From the NCBI RefSeq assembly GCF_001632285.1, contig NZ_LWAH01000012.1, forward strand, positions 1 through 64,000: a DNA stretch of 64,000 bases. Reading direction: 5' to 3'. This DNA is from Moraxella catarrhalis (GTDB lineage: Bacteria; Pseudomonadota; Gammaproteobacteria; Pseudomonadales; Moraxellaceae). The notes beneath the pieces were generated by a model. That model was given only the letters and a program-made list of their open reading frames with translations, searched no databases and was not told the origin of the DNA. Every line of letters begins with the position of its first letter. The first letter of the stretch is position 1. Made by a program: the position numbers and the translations under genes. This document shows positions 59,829 to 64,000 of this stretch, piece after piece.

Positions 59829-60740
59829 TTATTGAGACACGGGAACATCCAAATAGTAAATTTCAACAGGTCTATCATAGATATAATATGGGTTTTCTTT
59901 ACTATCAGGATTATTGTAGGCATTTAGTCGAATAATTTGACGCAAATTAGGCTGATGCTCATACCCATGAATTTGACCATAAAAGGTACGCCATGCACCA
60001 GAGCCAGTCTTAATGCCTTGTTCATTATAAGTGACATTACGCACTTTTAAACATCGTTGCTCTTGACCAATTTCATCAATACAGTTAATTTTATTTGGTT
60101 CAATTTCCCAAAATAGCAATACTGACTCCCCAAAACGAACTTCAGGTTTCATATCACCTTGCCAAGTGAGTACCTGAGCACCTTTTTGGAGTAATAAGGT
60201 GGCTGTGTATTCGTCAGGACCAGTTTTAATTTGTAGGTTTGAGCCGTTTAAATCCTGTGCAAATTTCGATTCAACTTGAGCTAAATCAGGTGAGTTACTG
60301 TCAGAATGATGACAAGCCATTAAAGTTGATGTTCTGTGATGAATTGATAAAACACCTTCAGATAATTGATAATGTTGAGAGTGATGGTTACAGCCCACAT
60401 TAAAGTAAAGTTCACGATTTGAAAAACTTAAGCTCCCTGCACGATTTTTAATAATATTTTCGTAGCTGTGAATTGGTGCTCCTTGCACTTCGGCAGATAT
60501 CAATGTCCAGTTATAAGCTTTAAGTAGCTCATCAGTTGCTGTTTGATAGGTTGAATTTTCGAAGGCGTTTAATTTAGCAGTCTGCTTGGGAGTTCTAATT
60601 GGGGGTTGCTGTGTTGCCTCAGCTGCCGCCTCATTCACCACATCCCCAATCTGATAGCAAGCAGAAAAAGAAAAGACTGCTATGGCTGAAGTTAAAACAA
60701 GCAATGAAGTTGTTAAAAGTTTGGGGTTTGGCACTTTCAT
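59829..60740 (-). CDS. META-domain and DUF4377-like lipoprotein
   Basis: The 303-residue lipoprotein has a lipobox at C28 (FSFSAC). The middle (about 75-195) matches META/HslJ domains (YNWTLISAEVQGAP, NVGCNHHSQHY, CHHSDSN). The C-terminus (about 215-300) fits DUF4377 (KINCIDEIGQEQRCLKVRNV, WRTFYGQIHGYEHQP). HslJ-type proteins are envelope-stress or antibiotic-related; the function is not established. ATG 60740 (MKVPNPKLL) gives a proper signal sequence; the frame is open three codons further. Confidence 0.8.
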   Translation of the reverse strand: MKVPNPKLLTTSLLVLTSAIAVFSFSACYQIGDVVNEAAAEATQQPPIRTPKQTAKLNAFENSTYQTATDELLKAYNWTLISAEVQGAPIHSYENIIKNRAGSLSFSNRELYFNVGCNHHSQHYQLSEGVLSIHHRTSTLMACHHSDSNSPDLAQVESKFAQDLNGSNLQIKTGPDEYTATLLLQKGAQVLTWQGDMKPEVRFGESVLLFWEIEPNKINCIDEIGQEQRCLKVRNVTYNEQGIKTGSGAWRTFYGQIHGYEHQPNLRQIIRLNAYNNPDSKENPYYIYDRPVEIYYLDVPVSQ

Positions 60741-61188
60741 CATAATCATATTGGGTTTGGCGTATGGGCGACCTTGGATTACTGAAATTAAAATTTAGAA
60801 TCAATGACACAGCAAATTAGAATATATCAGTCTCACTAAGTTTAAGTTATTTAAGTTTAATATAATATAAAACGACATAAATTTTTGATGCAACTTTTAT
60901 GTATGTTATCACTGTATTTTATCACCCATAGAAAGATCAATTCTATTATTTTTGTAATGATATCTGGTGAAAGTTGTACTTTTTATGTAAATAAGGTGTA
61001 CAACAATCAACTTTTGTGGTAATAGATTTTGATAAAAAATTTTAGCCCATCAATAAAAATAATTGAACATTTTTTATGAATTTATACACCAAAAGATAGC
61101 CAACCAATTTGGTCATCTAAAGATGATGATACAAAAACCCCTAAAGATAATACTTTAGGGGTTTTTAGATAACTATCATTAATAAAAA
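60741..61188. other. AT-rich intergenic region
   Basis: Besides the ribosomal-operon terminator, it holds a GTTGTAC/GTACAAC inverted repeat (60974-60980 and 60999-61005) with an 18-nt gap. No gene is seen. Confidence 0.5.
61138..61161 (-). terminator. Terminator of rpsF-rpsR-rplI
   Basis: CCCCTAAAG (61138-61146) pairs perfectly with CTTTAGGGG (61153-61161), flanked by A5 and T5 runs. On the minus strand TTTTTG follows. Confidence 0.85.
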
Positions 61189-61668
61189 TTATTCGCTATC
61201 ATCTTCATCGGCAGTTGGTGCATCTTCCGACAAAATGGTCACTAAAATATCGGTGCTAATATCATGGTGCAGCTGGATCGTAACTTTATATTCACCAATT
61301 TGACGGAAAGCGCCTTCTGGCATTTTAACCTCAGAACGGTCAACTTCTAAGCCAGATTTAGTTAATGCATCAGCGATATCACGAGCACCGATAGAGCCAA
61401 ATAGTTTACCTTCATCACCAGACTTGGCACGCATGATGACATTCACATCAGCTAAGGCTTCGGCACGTGCATTAGCAGCTAATAACTCTTCGGCTTCCAA
61501 AGCTTCAAGTTCAGCACGGCGAGCTTCAAACTTAGCCAAATTGGCTTCAGTTGCAGGCAGTGCTTTGCCTTGTGGGATGAGATAGTTACGACCGTAACCT
61601 GCTTTTACATCAACAGTCTCGCCAAGCTTACCAAGATTAACGACACGCTGTAATAGAATAACTTGCAT
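61189..61668 (-). CDS. rplI: 50S ribosomal protein L9
   Basis: The 159-residue protein starts with the L9 signature [16 protein letters not shown] and has the standard [15 protein letters not shown] short acidic tail follows ([13 protein letters not shown]). It is the last gene of the operon. Confidence 0.97.
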   Translation of the reverse strand: MQVILLQRVVNLGKLGETVDVKAGYGRNYLIPQGKALPATEANLAKFEARRAELEALEAEELLAANARAEALADVNVIMRAKSGDEGKLFGSIGARDIADALTKSGLEVDRSEVKMPEGAFRQIGEYKVTIQLHHDISTDILVTILSEDAPTADEDDSE

Positions 61669-61684
61669 GATTTATCTCCGTTAA

Positions 61685-61912
61685 TTACTTGTGGTTGTCG
61701 GTATATGGCAATAGAGCCAAATAACGAGCTTGTTTAATGGCAACTGCAAGCTGGCGTTGATACTTAGTAGAAGTACCCGTGATACGGCTTGGAGTGATTT
61801 TACCATTTTCGCTGATGTATTGTTTTAAAAGTTCAACATCTTTATAATCAATGTGGGTAATGCCCTCTGCGGTGAAACGGCAGAATTTACGACGACGATA
61901 GAAACGAGCCAT
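61685..61912 (-). CDS. rpsR: 30S ribosomal protein S18
   Basis: The 75-residue protein has [13 protein letters not shown] and [20 protein letters not shown], typical of S18. It is between rpsF and rplI. Confidence 0.97.
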   Translation of the reverse strand: MARFYRRRKFCRFTAEGITHIDYKDVELLKQYISENGKITPSRITGTSTKYQRQLAVAIKQARYLALLPYTDNHK

Positions 61913-61927
61913 GAGTAATCTCCTTAA

Positions 61928-62329
61928 TTATTCGCTTGCGGTGTTATCACTCTCAGCTTCCTGAGTGCGAACATCGTTACGGCGGTTGGCTTTACGAGTG
62001 CGTTTGTCTTCGGCTTCTTTTGCCAAAGGAGATTGTTCGGTAATGGCTTCATCACGGCGAATGATAAGACTGCGAATGATGGCATCGTTGTATTTGAACA
62101 GCTCTTCTAACTGTGCCAATGTCTCATCGTTACACTCAATGTTTAGCAAAACATAGTGTGCTTTGTGGATTTTATTGATTGGATAAGCCAATTGACGGCG
62201 ACCCCAATCTTCTAGGCGATGGTTATTACCGCCATTATCTTCTACGATAGAACGGTACTTAGTTACCATGTCGGCAACCTGGTTGCTTTGGTCTGGATGT
62301 ACCAGTAGCACCACTTCATAATGTCTCAT
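61928..62329 (-). CDS. rpsF: 30S ribosomal protein S6
   Basis: The 133-residue protein has [34 protein letters not shown] and [10 protein letters not shown]. The C-terminal 35 residues form a charged tail. It heads rpsF-rpsR-rplI; priB, often between rpsF and rpsR in enterobacteria, is absent. Confidence 0.97.
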   Translation of the reverse strand: MRHYEVVLLVHPDQSNQVADMVTKYRSIVEDNGGNNHRLEDWGRRQLAYPINKIHKAHYVLLNIECNDETLAQLEELFKYNDAIIRSLIIRRDEAITEQSPLAKEAEDKRTRKANRRNDVRTQEAESDNTASE

Positions 62330-62420
62330 AAGGACTCCCTACGGATTAAAACAGCCACCACCTTGTGATGATGGCAAGGAGATGTAAACTTAGATATTAG
62401 ATAAAAGTCACAAGGCGTAT

Positions 62421-62448
62421 ATTATACACCAAATTTTAAAACATTCAA
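62421..62448 (-). promoter_or_regulatory. Promoter of rpsF-rpsR-rplI
   Basis: TTGAAT (62443-62448, minus) and TATAAT (62421-62426) have a 16-nt spacer, with a leader of about 85 nt to rpsF. Confidence 0.65.
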
Positions 62449-62571
62449 GATAAAAATGCCTAGGTGTGATTTATCTTTTAATCATCATTGCTTATTTGCT
62501 TTAACAAAATTGGTATGACGGCTTAGTTTAAACCCAATCAAATCAATATTTTTCATCAGTTGGTCAAATGC

Positions 62572-63057
62572 TTAGTTTTTGTCCTCAGATTGTGGCAATT
62601 GTTGTTTTTGCTTTTGAACTTGTCTTACCCAAGCCTGCTTTTCAGCATTAGCCACAAGCACACCTCGAACCATCTGCCAAGCTGCACCCACCACAAGCAA
62701 CGCAGCAAGTATCGCAAAAATCGGTACTGCTGCCCCAAGTGCAGCACTAAAATCTTTCATCAAAATGGCATAAAATACGCCAATCATCGCAGGGGCAATC
62801 TCACCGCTATTCCCTGCCGCTTGACCAGGTGTAAACATAACAGCTGCAAGCACTGCTAAACTAATCCCCTTAAAAGGTTGGGGTATCAGACGCATGACAA
62901 CAAGCCACAACAGTAACACCAATCCACAGCAGACGACATAAACGATGAACGGCAACTGACTTGCAGGCACACCCTCCGTCAATCGCCCCCAAAAGCCAAA
63001 AAAGCCTGCCAGTGCTTCACCGATTTTCTCAAGCGGTAAATTTTTTAACCAATTCAT
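62572..63057 (-). CDS. Conserved hypothetical membrane protein
   Basis: The 161-residue protein has about four transmembrane segments (including LPFIVYVVCCGLVLLLWLVV and VPIFAILAALLVVGAAW) and a basic, Gln/Lys-rich cytoplasmic tail. I recognise no named family. It is in the same direction as rpsF, 240 bp upstream, with a TATAAT-type promoter between them, so probably independent. Confidence 0.65.
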   Translation of the reverse strand: MNWLKNLPLEKIGEALAGFFGFWGRLTEGVPASQLPFIVYVVCCGLVLLLWLVVMRLIPQPFKGISLAVLAAVMFTPGQAAGNSGEIAPAMIGVFYAILMKDFSAALGAAVPIFAILAALLVVGAAWQMVRGVLVANAEKQAWVRQVQKQKQQLPQSEDKN

Positions 63058-63174
63058 TGATTTTTGACCAAAAATAAAATTGGGTTATTTTAACACTTTT
63101 TTAATCATTCAAGCATAAAAATGTTATTAAAATTAGTTATATTTAAAATTTGATAAAAAATTAAATGATTAAAA

Positions 63175-63495
63175 TTAATCAAATTGTTTATCCTGAGCAT
63201 CTTGGGCTTTGATAGCCGCTTGAGCTGCCAGCATCTCCGATGGCGGTGCTTGCACATAATAGCCTTGTTCGTTAAGTTTGGCTTTAACTTGATGAATGTC
63301 CGCCTGAGCTAATTTTTGCCTTGATGACAAATCTAAATGCATAATAAACTGCCCAAAACCAAGTTTGGTACGCATTGCTGCAGGCAAAACACCCAGCCAA
63401 TCCTTAAGGTTTTCTGTGTCATTTGGATAGTCAGGTCGGGCGATGTATACATACCAACCTTCATTTTTTGGAAATTTATAAACATCACAATGCAT
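63175..63495 (-). CDS. YcgL domain protein
   Basis: The 106-residue protein matches the YcgL family: CDVYKFPKNEGWYVYI, then LSSRQKLAQADIHQVKAKL and NEQGYYVQAPPS. AGGAG lies 7 nt before ATG 63495. Function is unknown. Confidence 0.85.
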   Translation of the reverse strand: MHCDVYKFPKNEGWYVYIARPDYPNDTENLKDWLGVLPAAMRTKLGFGQFIMHLDLSSRQKLAQADIHQVKAKLNEQGYYVQAPPSEMLAAQAAIKAQDAQDKQFD

Positions 63496-63665
63496 TCAAA
63501 ACTCCTTAATAAAATGTTAATAAAATTGTTTAAATAATCTTTCTTAAAAATATTGATAATTGGCATTTATTTTGAGCGATTTTGGTTTATTTTACCAATT
63601 ATTTTTAAAAAGCTTAAAATTTCACTTGTAAATTGTAGCATTATTTTTCATAATAAGAAGGTCTG

Positions 63666-63895
63666 ATTTTCAGGAGAGTGTATTTTGATGGTCTCAAAAT
63701 ACCACCGAAGGCGTAAACGGCATTGCTCTTAGCACTGCATTCCCCATAATCGCTCAGGTAAATGGACTGAAAATTCTCGGTAGGGAAACTTACCAACACA
63801 ATCTGGAGAATGGTAAATTACCTACCGAAGGGAAGAAAATGATGATAAAATCAAACCTAGCATCATCATTGAAAATCTCAGGTCAAAGGACAGAT
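63666..63895 (+). ncRNA. Tandem glycine riboswitch
   Basis: Two glycine aptamers are visible. Aptamer 1 has P1 ATTTTCAG (63666-63673) with CTGAAAAT (63767-63774), then GGAGAGTG, CCACCGAAGGCG and CTCAGGTAAATGGACTGA. Aptamer 2 has ATCTG (63801-63805) with CAGAT (63891-63895), then GGAGAATG, TACCGAAGGG and TCTCAGGTCAAAGGACAG. This is the usual order of a tandem glycine riboswitch, likely controlling a glycine transporter or glycine-cleavage gene to the right of the window. No expression platform is clear before 64000. Confidence 0.85.
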
Positions 63896-64000
63896 GGGGT
63901 GCTAATTTTGGTATTATTTTTTAATGTTATTTTTTAAGATAAGTTTTCTAAGATAAGCTTTATGATGATGTCTTAAAAATAACACCCTAATTTTGCACTC
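63896..64000 (+). other. Leader downstream of the glycine riboswitch
   Basis: AT-rich, with repeated TATTTTTTAA words and a taagataag repeat. It should lead to the regulated gene beyond the edge. No start codon with a convincing ribosome binding site is seen. Confidence 0.4.

Overview
The window looks like chromosomal DNA of a Moraxella, most likely Moraxella catarrhalis or a close relative. This rests on several things read together: moderate to low G+C, a Moraxellaceae-style gene order (tamB-tamA beside an LplT-like transporter, yibN-grxC-secB, rpsF-rpsR-rplI), an M35-type general porin, a GAPDH with a long N-terminal extension, and decayed arginine genes. No rRNA or tRNA gene was seen, so the species call is inference.

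Positions 1-4118 form an AT-rich accessory island. It ends on the right in an internally deleted IS1-family element (3556-4118). The first 20 bases of the window are identical to the last 20 bases of that element and in the same orientation, so a second IS copy probably ends at position 20. Between them, on the minus strand, is a compact unit: a good sigma-70-type promoter, a 56-residue peptide, a JmjC/cupin-type Fe(II)/2-oxoglutarate oxygenase (HxD...H visible), an overlapping MFS transporter and a terminator. This has the layout of a small ribosomally made and modified peptide pathway and is the best candidate for an undescribed system. Further left are a 39-codon membrane-peptide ORF, a carboxymuconolactone-decarboxylase-family gene that looks 5'-truncated, and a second MFS gene cut off by the left IS.

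Positions 4134-38041 are mostly housekeeping: a DegS/AlgW-like protease, a large internal-deletion scar of argC, hemE, obgE, a GNAT acetyltransferase, gap, a Nudix-ThiE fusion, a Fur-type promoter with hemP, tamB-tamA, an LplT-like transporter, a TPR protein, a lipoprotein esterase, adk, a ccmF-ccmG-ccmH-ccmI cytochrome c maturation operon, a DUF445 protein, rsmD, asd, asparaginase-truA, infA and a second esterase.

Positions 38148-64000 hold the M35-type porin, miaE, nnr, truD, a PHA-granule-type protein, dcd, two adjacent decayed genes (a DUF294 signalling protein and a DnaQ-type exonuclease), lrgAB, a UbiH-type hydroxylase, an MFS transporter, rep, rsgA, yibN-grxC-secB, dut, a decayed argB, a rhomboid protease, a voltage-gated-type K+ channel with a zinc ribbon, an FMN reductase, a META/DUF4377 lipoprotein, rpsF-rpsR-rplI, a conserved membrane protein and a YcgL protein. 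The right edge carries a tandem glycine riboswitch whose target gene lies beyond the window.

Two themes recur. Arginine synthesis is lost: argC and argB are both wrecked, consistent with the arginine requirement reported for M. catarrhalis. Other losses are recent, such as the DUF294/exonuclease pair, where the exonuclease is broken only by one extra base in a T7 run.
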